Below, piece after piece: positions 34,551-43,715 of a stretch of 64,000 nt of DNA. Made by a program: the position numbers and the translations under genes. Location of the stretch: positions 1 through 64,000 of the forward strand of contig JADLHM010000038.1 of NCBI GenBank assembly GCA_020848745.1, in the 5' to 3' direction. The notes under the pieces are model-generated. The model made no database searches and was not told the origin of the DNA. It saw only the letters and a program-made list of their open reading frames with translations. Every line of letters starts with the position of its first letter. Within the stretch, counting starts at the first letter, position 1. This stretch comes from Deltaproteobacteria bacterium (GTDB lineage Bacteria > Desulfobacterota > Binatia > UTPRO1).

Positions 34551-35387
34551 ATGGCGATCGCGTCGCTGCGTGACAAGCGCGTCGTCGTGACCGGCGCCGC
34601 GTCCGGCATCGGACGCTCGGCGGTCCTCGCGTTCGGGCGGGAGGGCGCGCACCTCGTCGCGCTCGATCGCGACGCGGCGGGACTCGCCGCCGTCGGGCTC
34701 CAGGCCCGCGAGGCCGGGCTCTCGTGCGAGACCCGGGTGCTCGACGTGACCGACGCCGACGCCTGGCGCGCGCTCGCCGCGACGCTCGCGGATGACGGCG
34801 CAACGCCCCACGTGCTCGTGAACAACGCTGGCATCGGCTACTTCGGGCTCTTCCTCGAGAGCGACCTCGCGCACTGGCGGCGCGTCCTCGACGTGAACCT
34901 GATGGGGGTGGTGCACGGCTGCCACGCGTTCCTGCCGTCGATGCTCGCCGCCGGCGGACCGCGGCACGTGCTCAACGTGGCGTCCTCGGCCGGCAATTTT
35001 CCCGTTCCGTCGATGGCGGCGTACGCCGCCTCGAAGTTCGCGGTGAACGGCTTCACCGAGGTATTGCGAATGGAGCTGGCGGCGACGAACGTGCGCTTCA
35101 CGACCGTCTGTCCCGGCGTCATCGACACGCCGATCGTGACGGTGCGGAGCAACGTCGCGCCGGGCGTGTCGGAGGCGCAGATGGCGCGCCTGCAGGCGTA
35201 CTACAGGCGCGAGGGCTGCTCGCCCGACGTCGTCGCCGCCGACATGGTGCGGGCGGTCGGACACGACGTCGACATGCTGCTCACCGGCCCCGCGGCGCGT
35301 CTCGTCTATCACCTGCGGCGGATCTCGTTGCGGCTCGCCCGCGCGGTCACGCTGCGCTTCGCCCGGCAATCGGGCTATCTCGCATAG
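34551..35387 (+). CDS. Short-chain dehydrogenase/reductase
   Basis: This 278-residue classical SDR has VVVTGAASGIGRSAVLAF near residue 11, LVNNAGIGYFG, NVASSAGNFPVPSMAAYAAS with the catalytic Ser and Tyr, and SKFAV with the Lys. The C-terminal helix LRRISLRLARAVTLRFARQ is basic and may touch membrane. ATG 34551 follows CAGGAGG. The ThDP enzyme gene starts 9 bp after the stop, so both belong to one operon, divergent from AraC 33410. Substrate not known. Confidence 0.9.
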   Translation: MAIASLRDKRVVVTGAASGIGRSAVLAFGREGAHLVALDRDAAGLAAVGLQAREAGLSCETRVLDVTDADAWRALAATLADDGATPHVLVNNAGIGYFGLFLESDLAHWRRVLDVNLMGVVHGCHAFLPSMLAAGGPRHVLNVASSAGNFPVPSMAAYAASKFAVNGFTEVLRMELAATNVRFTTVCPGVIDTPIVTVRSNVAPGVSEAQMARLQAYYRREGCSPDVVAADMVRAVGHDVDMLLTGPAARLVYHLRRISLRLARAVTLRFARQSGYLA

Positions 35388-35396
35388 GAGGGAACC

Positions 35397-37103
35397 ATGA
35401 GTGACATTACCGGCGGCGAGCTGCTCGCCCGCTCACTCGCCAACGAGGGCATCCGCGTCGTGTTCGGTCTCCCGTGTCCGGAGGTCGATCCGCTGCTCGC
35501 GAGCCTCGACGCGCACGGCATCCGTCTCGTGCCGATCCGCCACGAGGCCGCGGCGGTACACATGGCCGAGGGGCTCTACAAGACGACCGGGCAGGTGGCG
35601 GCCGTGCTCGGCAATCCCGGCCCCGGATCCGCGAACCTCCTGCCGGGGGTGATCACGGCGCGCCACGAAGGCGTGCCGGTCGTCGCGATCACCTCGCAGC
35701 ACCGCCTCGGCATCGTGTACCCGTCGCCGCCGTCGACGTTCCAGGGGCAGGATCAGCTCGACGTCTTCCGTCCGGCGGTGAAGTGGGGCGGGCCGATCTT
35801 CGACTGGAGCCGCATTCCCGAGGTCGTGGCGCTCGCGTTTCGCGAGATGTGGGCGGGGCGGCCGGGTCCGGTGCACCTCGAGGTCCCGGCGCCCGTGCTC
35901 TACGCGACCGGCGACCCGGCGAGCGTCCGCATCGTGGCGCCGGCCGCCTCGCGGGCGGCGCTGCCGCAGGCGGCCGACGCGCAGCTCCGCGCCGCCGCCG
36001 GGATGCTGCACGGGGCGCGCCGGCCGCTCCTCGTCGTCGGCTCGGGCGTCGACCGCGCCGGCGCCAACGCGGCCGTCGCCGAACTCGTCGAGCTCCTGCG
36101 CTGTCCGGTGATCACCACGATGGCCGGCCGCTCGAGCTTCCCGATCGATCATCCGAGCCGCCTGCACGGCTACGGACCGGCCGGCGATCTCGCGCGCCGC
36201 GAGGCCGACGTCGTCTGCGTGCTCGGGTCGCGGCTCGGGAACCTCGACCTGCCGTTCGACAAGTACTGGGGCGACCCGGTGGTGCAGCGCGTGATCCAGA
36301 TCGACGTCGACCCCCGCCACGTCGGGGTGACGCGGCCGGTCGCGCTCGGCGTCGTCAGCGATCTCGCCACCGCCGTTCCGGGTCTCGTCGCGGCCCTCCG
36401 CGCCCTCGGACCGGCGCGAGGCGAGGCGGGCGCGACGGCGCGCTATGCCGAGATCGAGGCGCGGTGGCGGGCGGAGACGATCGCGCCCGTCCTCGCGTGG
36501 GAGGGGCCGGGCATCCATCCGGCGCACGCGATGCGCGTCGTCGGCGAGGTGTTCGGCAAGGACGCCGTCTACGTGACCGACGGCGGCAACACCTCGCTCT
36601 GGGCCCACACCGTCCTGCCCGCGACGGCGCCGCGCTCGTACCACAGCATCCTCGAGCTCGGCATGCTCGGCACCGGCATCCCGTCGGCGCTCGGCGCCAA
36701 GCTCGGCGCGCCCGAGCGCGAGGTCGTGTGCGTGACCGGCGACGGCGCCGCCGGCTTCCACTTCATGGAGATGCAGAGCGCGGCGCGCGAGGGCCTCGGC
36801 ATCACGACCATCGTGTTCGCCGAGGGCTCGTGGACGATGGAGGAGCTGAACGAGCGCCTGCTCTACCAGCGCACCTTCGGCACCGCGATGGGCGACGTCC
36901 GCTGGGACATCGTGGCCGAAGGCCTCGGTTGCCGGCCGGCCTACGTCGACCGGCTCGAGGATCTCGCGCCGGCGCTCGCCGCCGCCCGCGGCGCGGCCGG
37001 CCCGACCGTCGTCTGCCTGCGCACCGCCCGCGACGCCAACCTCGCGCTCCCCTCCGACATGATGACCCGCTTCTTCGAGGTCTATCAGGGGCCGCAAGGT
37101 TGA
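35397..37103 (+). CDS. Thiamine-diphosphate-dependent enzyme, acetolactate synthase-like
   Basis: This 568-residue protein has the three-domain layout of the acetolactate synthase/benzoylformate decarboxylase group. The N-terminal pyrimidine domain has E50 (IRHEAAAVHMAEG), which activates ThDP. The middle domain has PLLVVGSGVDRAG, and the PP domain has VTGDGAAGFHFMEMQSA (GDG at 448-450). The metal-binding motif normally ends in Asn about 27 residues on; here the segment reads IVFAEGSW, with Ala475 and Glu476 where NN or ND is usual. The reaction is therefore uncertain (2-oxo acid decarboxylase, carboligase or a changed function). The start ATG 35397 follows AGGAGGGAACC. It is followed by an AraC gene 20 bp on. 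Confidence 0.88.
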   Translation: MSDITGGELLARSLANEGIRVVFGLPCPEVDPLLASLDAHGIRLVPIRHEAAAVHMAEGLYKTTGQVAAVLGNPGPGSANLLPGVITARHEGVPVVAITSQHRLGIVYPSPPSTFQGQDQLDVFRPAVKWGGPIFDWSRIPEVVALAFREMWAGRPGPVHLEVPAPVLYATGDPASVRIVAPAASRAALPQAADAQLRAAAGMLHGARRPLLVVGSGVDRAGANAAVAELVELLRCPVITTMAGRSSFPIDHPSRLHGYGPAGDLARREADVVCVLGSRLGNLDLPFDKYWGDPVVQRVIQIDVDPRHVGVTRPVALGVVSDLATAVPGLVAALRALGPARGEAGATARYAEIEARWRAETIAPVLAWEGPGIHPAHAMRVVGEVFGKDAVYVTDGGNTSLWAHTVLPATAPRSYHSILELGMLGTGIPSALGAKLGAPEREVVCVTGDGAAGFHFMEMQSAAREGLGITTIVFAEGSWTMEELNERLLYQRTFGTAMGDVRWDIVAEGLGCRPAYVDRLEDLAPALAAARGAAGPTVVCLRTARDANLALPSDMMTRFFEVYQGPQG

Positions 37104-37123
37104 GCGCGCCTCGCATCGCCTTG

Positions 37124-38161
37124 ATGCGGGTCGCGATCCTGCGACCGTTCGAGCGCTTCCTGCGGCGCATCGGGGCGCCGCTCGAGCGCGTCGCGGAGCG
37201 TGTCCACCTGCCGCTCGAAATGCTGCGCGACCCCGAAGCGCTCGTGCCGGCCCGGCTCGGCGCGGCGTTCGTCGCCGAGGCGGCGCGGGTCTCGGGGATC
37301 GAGCACCTCGGCGCAACCGTCGCGGCCACGACGCGCATCGGAGAGCTCGGAACGTACGGACGGATGCTGGCGCGAGCGGCGTCGCTGCAGGAGGTGCTCA
37401 CGACGGTGCGGCGGTTCCACGCGAGCCACCATTCGGGGGAGGTCTACTGGCTCGAGGCCGCGCCCGCGCCGCCGCTCCTCTGCCAGCGGTTCACGGTGCA
37501 GCTCGACGACCCGAACGGGCAGATGAGTCAGTACGCCATCCTGCTCGTCGCCGATCTGCTGGCTGCGCTCGCGCGCGGCGCGTGGCGGCCGACGGTCCAT
37601 CTGCGGAAGGAGGTGCCGCGCTCGGTCGCCGACACGCCATGGGGCGAACGCGCCGACCTCCGCTTCGGCCACGATCGCTGCGCGGTCGCGCTCGATCCGC
37701 AGGCGCTGCCGGCGGTCGCTCTCCCGGGGGCGTTGCCGATCGACGCGGCACGCGAGCTCGTCGACTGGTACGGTACGCGCCCCGCCGCCGGGTTCGTCCC
37801 GAGCCTCCGCCAGTGGCTCGGGCGCGTCCTCCGGACCGACGCCGTCCGCATCGAAGTGCTCGCCGAGACCGTCGGCACGACGCCGCGCACGCTGCAGCGC
37901 CGGCTCGCCGAGGTTGGCACGACCTATGCGCGCGTGCTCGGTGAAGCGCGTTTCCAGATCGCCGCGAGTCTGCTCGCGCGTGACGTCGAGATCCGCGAGG
38001 TCGCGCGTGCGGTCGGCTATCGCGACGCCGCGCATCTGACGCGCGCGTTCCGACGCTGGAGCGGGACGACGCCGAGCGCCTACCGGAGCCGGGTGCACGA
38101 CGCGCTCGTCGGCGCCGCGCTACCGCCGGCAGCCGGCGCGGAATGGCAAGTCTCCGCATGA
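37124..38161 (+). CDS. AraC-family transcriptional regulator (second copy)
   Basis: This 345-residue regulator has an N-terminal ligand or dimer domain (RPFERFLRRIGAPLERVAER, then GYLG-type blocks such as IGELGTYGRMLARAASLQEV). The AraC DNA-binding domain has VLAETVGTTPRTLQRRLAEV and VARAVGYRDAAHLTRAFRRW. The ATG at 37124 was chosen; a TTG at 37100 overlapping the previous TGA is possible. Its stop overlaps the next ATG (ATGA). Being inside the SDR-ThDP-porin-like operon, it probably responds to that pathway's substrate. Confidence 0.9.
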   Translation: MRVAILRPFERFLRRIGAPLERVAERVHLPLEMLRDPEALVPARLGAAFVAEAARVSGIEHLGATVAATTRIGELGTYGRMLARAASLQEVLTTVRRFHASHHSGEVYWLEAAPAPPLLCQRFTVQLDDPNGQMSQYAILLVADLLAALARGAWRPTVHLRKEVPRSVADTPWGERADLRFGHDRCAVALDPQALPAVALPGALPIDAARELVDWYGTRPAAGFVPSLRQWLGRVLRTDAVRIEVLAETVGTTPRTLQRRLAEVGTTYARVLGEARFQIAASLLARDVEIREVARAVGYRDAAHLTRAFRRWSGTTPSAYRSRVHDALVGAALPPAAGAEWQVSA

Positions 38162-38988
38162 TCGCGCGCATGTCCGCCATTCCCGTTCGGGGCCGGGTGC
38201 TCACTTGCATGCTGGCATTCTTCGTTGCCGCGCCCGTGGCGTCTGCGGTCGCGGCCGCGGACGACAGCGCCGAGCTCGCCAAGAAGCTCCAGAACCCGGT
38301 GGCGTCGCTGATCAGCGTGCCGCTGCAAAGCAATTTCGAGTGGGGCGCGGGCCGCAGCAGCGACGGCTTCAAGTACACGCTGAACGTGCAGCCGGTGATC
38401 CCGATCCCGCTCGGCCAGCACTGGAACCTCATCTCACGCACGATCGCGCCCGTGATCCACCAGGATGACCTCGTGCCGAACACCGAGCAATTCGGCCTCG
38501 GCGACGTCGTGCAGAGCCTCTTCCTCTCACCGAGCGCGGCCGGACCGGGCGGCATCATCTGGGGCGCGGGACCGGTCTTGCTCCTGCCGACGGCGACGGA
38601 GGAGTTCCTCGGCGGCGAGAAGCTCGGCCTCGGGCCGACGGCCGTGGTACTGCGGCAGGAGCACGGCTTCACCTACGGCATGCTCGCGAACCACATCTGG
38701 TCCGTTGCGGGCACGAGCCATACGCCGAACGTGAACGCGACCTTCCTGCAGCCTTTTTTCGCGTACACGACGAAGACCTACACGAGCTTCAACGTCTCGA
38801 CCGAGTCCACCTACGACTGGGGAAAGACCAAGTGGACCGTGCCGCTGATCGCGACCGTGTCGCAGCTCTTGAAGGTGAAGGGCGTACCGATCCAGCTCCA
38901 GCTCGGTCCGAAATGGTACGCCGAGGGACCGACGGGCGCACCGGACTGGGGCATTCGCTTCGCCCTCTTCTTCCTCTTCCCGCGCTGA
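38158..38988 (+). CDS. Outer-membrane beta-barrel protein (MetA-pathway/neuromedin U-type)
   Basis: A 276-residue exported protein. After the signal (LTCMLAFFVAAPVASAVAA) comes the block ELAKKLQNPVASLISVPLQS and FKYTLNVQPVIPI, then LISRTIAPVIHQDD. TATEEFLGGEKLGLGPTAVV and ANHIWSVAG follow, and it ends IRFALFFLFPR. This pattern is the bacterial family often labelled neuromedin U or transporter, related to outer-membrane proteins of phenol-degradation loci. Alternating hydrophobic strands and a terminal Arg after aromatic residues fit a beta-barrel. The ATG at 38158 overlaps the AraC stop; ATG 38143 is also in frame. It may admit the operon's substrate. Confidence 0.85.
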   Translation: MIARMSAIPVRGRVLTCMLAFFVAAPVASAVAAADDSAELAKKLQNPVASLISVPLQSNFEWGAGRSSDGFKYTLNVQPVIPIPLGQHWNLISRTIAPVIHQDDLVPNTEQFGLGDVVQSLFLSPSAAGPGGIIWGAGPVLLLPTATEEFLGGEKLGLGPTAVVLRQEHGFTYGMLANHIWSVAGTSHTPNVNATFLQPFFAYTTKTYTSFNVSTESTYDWGKTKWTVPLIATVSQLLKVKGVPIQLQLGPKWYAEGPTGAPDWGIRFALFFLFPR

Positions 38989-39000
38989 GCGCGGCGTCAG

Positions 39001-39126
39001 GGAGTCGCGTCGTCGGCGCAGGAGGAGGCGCGGTCGCTCCGCGGTTTCGACGAGACCCACACCGGCATCCTCGACAGCCCGGCGGCGGTCGCCCACCTGA
39101 ACGCGATCCTGGGCGCGGTGCGGTGA
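39001..39126 (+). pseudogene. C-terminal remnant of an alpha/beta hydrolase
   Basis: An open stretch of 41 codons ending at TGA 39124-39126 reads GFDETHTGILDSPAAVAHLN and IL near its end. That resembles the last catalytic-His loop (TH-G-L) and closing helix of alpha/beta hydrolase or lipase proteins. There is no start codon or upstream body; the preceding 12 bp belong to the outer-membrane gene's 3' end. It is likely a deletion scar. Confidence 0.4.
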
Positions 39127-39198
39127 GCCCGGCCGCTACTTGCCGACGGGGATCGTGAGCGTCGGTACCGTCGCTCCGTCGTCCGCGGCGCGCCCCGC

Positions 39199-39828
39199 TC
39201 AGCGCTCGAAGCTCTGGACGACCGGGGGCTCGGTGAACGAATCCCCCGTGAACACCAGCCCGTCGATGCCCTGGCCGCCGTTCAGCCCGACCTTGCTCGC
39301 GAACCGACCGTCGGTGAGCGTCACGTCGTCGTCCCCGGCTTGCCCGAAGAAGCGGACCTTGCCGCCGAAGCTCACCGTGGTGAGCTGTACGACGTCGCTG
39401 CCGTCGCCGCTGTCGATGCTGACCTTGCGCGCGGTGCTCACGTTTTCGACGTCGAGCGTGTCGTCGCCGACGCCGGTCGCGACGCGGAGGAATCCCGGGA
39501 TCGCGAGGTCTCGTACCTCGACCGAGTCGGTGCCGATGCCGGTCTCGATCGCGATGTTGCGCGCGCCCTCGAGGGTGCGGGCGAAGGTGAACGGCGGCTC
39601 GCCCTCGCGGGTCCGCGTCACGCTGACCGCCATGCTCGCGCCCTGACCGACGACGCTGACGGCGCAATCTCCGCCCCGGCATCGCACCCGCAGCGTCGGG
39701 CCCTTCAGGCGGATGCGGATCGTGGTGGTGTGGGGCTCGGGGACGCGGCGCTCGGCAGCCTGCGCGGCGAGCGGGGCGAGGAGCAGGACGGCGGCGGCGA
39801 GGAGGACGTGCGGGAGGGAAGGGCGCAT
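39199..39828 (-). CDS. Exported beta-repeat protein of unknown function
   Basis: This 209-residue protein has a Sec signal (VLLAAAVLLLAPLAAQAAER). The mature part carries Gly-Asp-rich turns at regular spacing, such as GIGTDSVEVRDLAIPGFLRV, GVGDDTLDVENVSTARKVSI, SGDGSDVVQLTTV and QAGDDDVTLTDGRFASKVGL. The period of about 22 residues and G-D/G-x-D turns suggest a beta-helix or calcium-bound roll related to RTX-like repeats. A pair of cysteines (VRCRGGDCAV) may be bridged. The ATG at 39828 gives the best signal peptide; longer starts lack support. Confidence 0.75.
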   Translation of the reverse strand: MRPSLPHVLLAAAVLLLAPLAAQAAERRVPEPHTTTIRIRLKGPTLRVRCRGGDCAVSVVGQGASMAVSVTRTREGEPPFTFARTLEGARNIAIETGIGTDSVEVRDLAIPGFLRVATGVGDDTLDVENVSTARKVSIDSGDGSDVVQLTTVSFGGKVRFFGQAGDDDVTLTDGRFASKVGLNGGQGIDGLVFTGDSFTEPPVVQSFER

Positions 39829-39925
39829 CCCGGAAGGTGTGTCAGCCGGCGACTTCTGGCGCAAGTCGAAATGTCGAGGCAGCCCGGCCCCCTCTATGGC
39901 GTTCGTGATGCTCCCGCCGGCGCGC

Positions 39926-42328
39926 TCACGCCGCGGTCGCCGGGCTCCGCACGGTGACCGGGCATTCCAGGCGCACGCACGTGCCGCGCCCGGGATCGGA
40001 GACGATCTCGAGACGGCCGCCGAGCGCGAGGGCGCGCTCCTCCATGCTGGCGAGCCCGAGCGAGTCGCTGCGCGAGGTGGCGCGGTCGAAGCCGCGGCCG
40101 TCGTCGCGCACCTCGAGGAGGAGCCTGCCGTCGTCCACGCGCAGCAGGAGATCGACGGTGCGCGCGGCGGCGTGGCGGAGCGCGTTGCCGAGCGACTCCT
40201 GCGCCACGCGGTAGACCGCGATCTCGGTCTCGTCGTCGAGGCGCGGGATCGGGGTCGGGAAGCGGGTGGTGACGCTGCGCTGGAGGGACGAGGCGTTGGT
40301 CGCGAAGGCGCGGAGGCTCTCCATCAAGCCGAGGTCGGAGAGCATCATCGGGCGGAGCTCGCGGCTCACCATGCGCAGGTGCTCGATCACCTCGGCGAGG
40401 TGACGCGTCGCCTGCGCGAGCTCGGCGCTGTCCCGCTCGTGCGCGCGCGAGACCTCGAGCAGCACGCCGATCGCGGCGAGCTCCTGGCAGACGTTGTCGT
40501 GGAGATCGAGGCCGAGCCGGCGGCGTTCCTCTTCGCGGATGGCGGCTTGCCGACGGGCGAGGCGACGCAGCGTCTCCTCGCTCCGCTTCAGGTCCTCGAG
40601 CGAGCGGCGCAGCGCCTCCTCGGCGACGTGGCGCTCGGTCACGTCGCGGCCCGCTCCCTGGATCTCGGTGATGGCGCCGCGCTCGTCGCGGACCACGCCC
40701 TGCTCCCACTCGAAGCGCCGCCACGTCCCGCCGATGCGCACGCGGCTCACGACGACGTTGCGGTAGGGCGGTTGCAGGACGTGCGCGAAGCTCGCGAGCA
40801 CCCGTGCGCGGTCTTCCTCGTGGATGTGCGGCAGGATCGTCACCCGGCCCGCCTCGACGTCCTCGCGGCGGTAGCCGAAGGCGCACAGGTAGGCGTCGTT
40901 GGCGAAGAGGAGCTTGCCGCTCGGGTCGGCGCGGGCGATGAGCTCGAGCCCCGACTCGACCAGGCTCCGGTAGCGGGCCTCGCTCGCCTGCAGGGCATGC
41001 TCCGCTTCTTTGCGCTCGGTGACGTCGAGGCCGATCGACTGGAACTCGCGGATCGAACCGTCCGCCTCCACGATCGCCGAGCCCTCCCACTCGAACCACC
41101 GCCAGCCGTTCGGAGCCGGCACGCGGTTCTCGACCAGCACGCGGTGCGGCGGTTCCATCACGGCGGCCATGCTGGCGCGCGTCGCCGCCAGGTCGTCGGG
41201 GTGCACCCACTGGAACAGGCTCTGGCCCAGCATGGCGTCGAGCGGTAGCCCGATCACGCGGCAGATCGCGTCGTTGGCGAAGAGGATGCGGCCTTCGCGG
41301 TCGAGGCGCGTGAAGACGGCCTGCGTGGACTCGACCAGCCCGCGGTAGCGTGCCTCGCTCTCGTGGAGCGCCTGCTCGGCGTGGCGGCGTTCCTCTTCGG
41401 CGGCGCGCCGCTCGGTGATGTCGCGACCGGTCACCCGGATGCCGACGACGCGGCCGTCATGGTCGCGGATGCGGGTGCCGATCACCTCGAGCCAGCGGCG
41501 CCCGAGCGCCGTCGCGCACTCCGCGGCGAGCGGCGGAACCGTCTCGCCGGCCGCGACGCGCGCGAACGTCGCCGCGACGTCGAGGTTGTCGGGGTGGTCG
41601 GTCAGGAACTCGGACGTCGCGCGCCCGATGAGAGCGTTCGGCGTGTCGCCGAGGAGGCGCGCGGTCGCCTGGTTCAGGTACGTGAGACGCCCTTGGAGGT
41701 CGGCCGTCCAGATGAAGTCGCGCGCGTTCTCGGCGAGGTCGCGATAGGCGTCGTACGACTTCTGCAGCGCGTCCACCGCTTCCCGCTCGCGCGCGCGCAG
41801 CACCAGGCCGGCCTCGAACGTGCGACGCATGCTCTCCGCGAGGCCGAGGGTGATGACCCAGCCGATGACCGTGATGCCGACGAGTTCGAGCGGGGACGTC
41901 GAGACCCCGAGGTGAGGCAGGGCGAGGAGCCAGAGGGTGGCGGTGATCGCGTTCAGCGCGAGCTGCGGCTCCCAGCCCCAGACGAAGAACGCGGCGGCGC
42001 TCGCGGAAAGCGCGAAGAGCATGACGCCGAGGATCTCGGCCGAGCCTCCGAACGACGCGAACGTCCCTGTGATCGACGCCGCGAGCCCGCCGCAGAGCGC
42101 GATCACGATGGCGCGCGCGTGCGCCGCCGACCGCAGCAGCACGGCGCCGCCGACGATGGCCAGGTGCCCCGCGAGGAACGCGAGCGCGAGCCCGAACCGG
42201 AGCCGTCCTTGCAGCGTCTCGATCAGGGTGATGAGCGCGACGACCACGAGCCAGGTGCCCGCGAAGGGCGGCACGCGATTCGCGAGGAGATGCGCGGCTG
42301 CGATCCTGGTGCTCGTGGTGGTCTGCAC
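39926..42328 (-). CDS. Membrane histidine kinase with three PAS domains (HisKA_3 type)
   Basis: This 800-residue sensor has about six N-terminal membrane helices (residues 20-175). Three PAS domains follow: YDAYRDLAENARDFIWTADL at about 200-310, YRGLVESTQAVFTRLDREGR at about 325-440 and YRSLVESGLELIARADPSGK at about 450-565, each ending in a DVTER/DITER PAC segment. The dimer block has RRRLGLDLHDNVCQELAAIG with the phosphoacceptor His. A NarX-type ATPase domain (AQESLGNALRHAA, then VRDDGRGFD and LGLASMEERA) ends the chain. The start is GTG 42328. No LuxR-type response regulator is adjacent. A redox or energy-taxis-like signal is usual for such PAS chains, but nothing here defines it. Confidence 0.92.
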   Translation of the reverse strand: MQTTTSTRIAAAHLLANRVPPFAGTWLVVVALITLIETLQGRLRFGLALAFLAGHLAIVGGAVLLRSAAHARAIVIALCGGLAASITGTFASFGGSAEILGVMLFALSASAAAFFVWGWEPQLALNAITATLWLLALPHLGVSTSPLELVGITVIGWVITLGLAESMRRTFEAGLVLRAREREAVDALQKSYDAYRDLAENARDFIWTADLQGRLTYLNQATARLLGDTPNALIGRATSEFLTDHPDNLDVAATFARVAAGETVPPLAAECATALGRRWLEVIGTRIRDHDGRVVGIRVTGRDITERRAAEEERRHAEQALHESEARYRGLVESTQAVFTRLDREGRILFANDAICRVIGLPLDAMLGQSLFQWVHPDDLAATRASMAAVMEPPHRVLVENRVPAPNGWRWFEWEGSAIVEADGSIREFQSIGLDVTERKEAEHALQASEARYRSLVESGLELIARADPSGKLLFANDAYLCAFGYRREDVEAGRVTILPHIHEEDRARVLASFAHVLQPPYRNVVVSRVRIGGTWRRFEWEQGVVRDERGAITEIQGAGRDVTERHVAEEALRRSLEDLKRSEETLRRLARRQAAIREEERRRLGLDLHDNVCQELAAIGVLLEVSRAHERDSAELAQATRHLAEVIEHLRMVSRELRPMMLSDLGLMESLRAFATNASSLQRSVTTRFPTPIPRLDDETEIAVYRVAQESLGNALRHAAARTVDLLLRVDDGRLLLEVRDDGRGFDRATSRSDSLGLASMEERALALGGRLEIVSDPGRGTCVRLECPVTVRSPATAA

Positions 42329-42464
42329 GGCGTCGGGCCCGGCGGCGGGCGGCGCATTGTAGCGCCGCCCGCCGCCGGTCCGTCAACGGCGCGGAGGGCG
42401 TGTCAAGAACCTCGGCCGACGCGAGAGTCGTGGGAGCGGCATCGCCCCTCCGGGGCGGCGCGAT

Positions 42465-43715
42465 TCACTCGGGGGACGAGTCGGCCGTGCGCGGCGCGCC
42501 GAGCGCGAGCCACGCTGCGTACACCAAGGCCGCGACGAGCGCGGCGGCATTGGTGCCGGTGGCGATTCGCCAGGCGGGCTCGCCGGCCGTGAGCCCGCTC
42601 ACGACGCCGTGCGCCGCGACGTAGTTCACCGCCGGAACGAGCAGCAGCGCGATCAGCGCCGCGTGGGTGCGCGGCCGCGCCGCGGTGATCAGGGCGACGA
42701 TCGGCCAGGTCAACAGCAGTGCGTCGTAGGCGATGTGATAGAGCGGCAGCAGGATCGTGAGGCAAGCGAGCGCGGTCGCGAGACCGCGCGGCGCCGCCGC
42801 TGCTGCCTCGGTCGCGAGCGCGCGCCGGAACGCGGCGATGCCGACGAGGAGGGCCGCCGCTCCGGCGGCGAGCCCCGCTCGCGCCGGCAGTGCGAGCACC
42901 TGGCCCGTGAGGAAGCCCACGTCGATGCGCGTCCACCCGATCGCCGGATCGGCGACGGCCGCGCTGCTGCGGCCGATCGCCGTGAGCCAGCTGGCCGGGC
43001 CGTCGGATCCGGCGGCGGCGAGCAGCGTCCCGAGCGAGAGCACGCCCGTCGCGGCGACGCCGACGGCGACCGCGCGCAGATCTCCGCGGGCGAGCATGAG
43101 CAGCGCGAGCGGCAGCGCGAATTGCGGCTTCATGCTCGCGAGCACGATCCCGAGCGCGCCGAGCGCCGGCCGCCGCGCGCCGTGGAGGAGGCCGAGGTAG
43201 CACCCCAGCACGATCTCGAGCGTGCACTGTCCGAGGAGGAGGTTCTGCTGGCCGGGCCGGCTGAGCAGCACGAGCGTCGCGAGCGTCAGTATGGAGGGGA
43301 GTCCGGTCGCGAGCCCGCAGGCCCGGCACACGACGCGCGCCAGGGCGACCGTCAGGCCGATCGTCAGCAGGAAGTAGGCGGCCTCCGCGGTGTGGACCGG
43401 AAGGAGTCCGAGCGGCCAGTGCGCCAGGACGGCGACCGGTCCGTACGGCGGGAGCGGTCGCTGCACGGGATGGTCGTGTGCGAACCGCGCCGCCCAGGGA
43501 TTCTCCCCCGCGCGGAGCGCGACCGCGGGGTAGTAGAGGGTGTCGCGGAAGTCGATCATCGCCCAGCGGCCGGGGTCGCCGTGCGCGGCGAACGCATGAC
43601 GCTCGACGGCGCGGTGCGTGGACGCCGCCACGATCGCGAGGAAGCCGGCGATCGCCACCCAGGACGGCACGCGGCGGACGAGCCCGAGCGGCGTCGGCGC
43701 GGGCTCGGACGACAT
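42465..43715 (-). CDS. GT87-family membrane glycosyltransferase (DUF2029)
   Basis: This 416-residue polytopic protein has the GT87 pattern. FRDTLYYPAVALRAGENPW (with the key acidic residue in the first loop) is followed by PPYGPVAVLAHWPLGLLP, then about nine more helices. GQQNLLLGQCTLEIVLGCYL and ASMKPQFALPLALLML are family signatures (the GQ-N and KPQ blocks). Known members transfer mannose or arabinose from polyprenyl-phosphate donors in the envelope. The ATG at 43715 lies 301 bp from the divergent adhesin gene. It is a third GT-C enzyme in this window. Confidence 0.88.
   Translation of the reverse strand: MSSEPAPTPLGLVRRVPSWVAIAGFLAIVAASTHRAVERHAFAAHGDPGRWAMIDFRDTLYYPAVALRAGENPWAARFAHDHPVQRPLPPYGPVAVLAHWPLGLLPVHTAEAAYFLLTIGLTVALARVVCRACGLATGLPSILTLATLVLLSRPGQQNLLLGQCTLEIVLGCYLGLLHGARRPALGALGIVLASMKPQFALPLALLMLARGDLRAVAVGVAATGVLSLGTLLAAAGSDGPASWLTAIGRSSAAVADPAIGWTRIDVGFLTGQVLALPARAGLAAGAAALLVGIAAFRRALATEAAAAAPRGLATALACLTILLPLYHIAYDALLLTWPIVALITAARPRTHAALIALLLVPAVNYVAAHGVVSGLTAGEPAWRIATGTNAAALVAALVYAAWLALGAPRTADSSPE

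Noticed and set aside
37100-37123. TTG start overlapping the ThDP enzyme stop
   Set aside because: Possible, but ATG 37124 in the same frame is preferred; the difference is eight residues and neither has a clear ribosome site.
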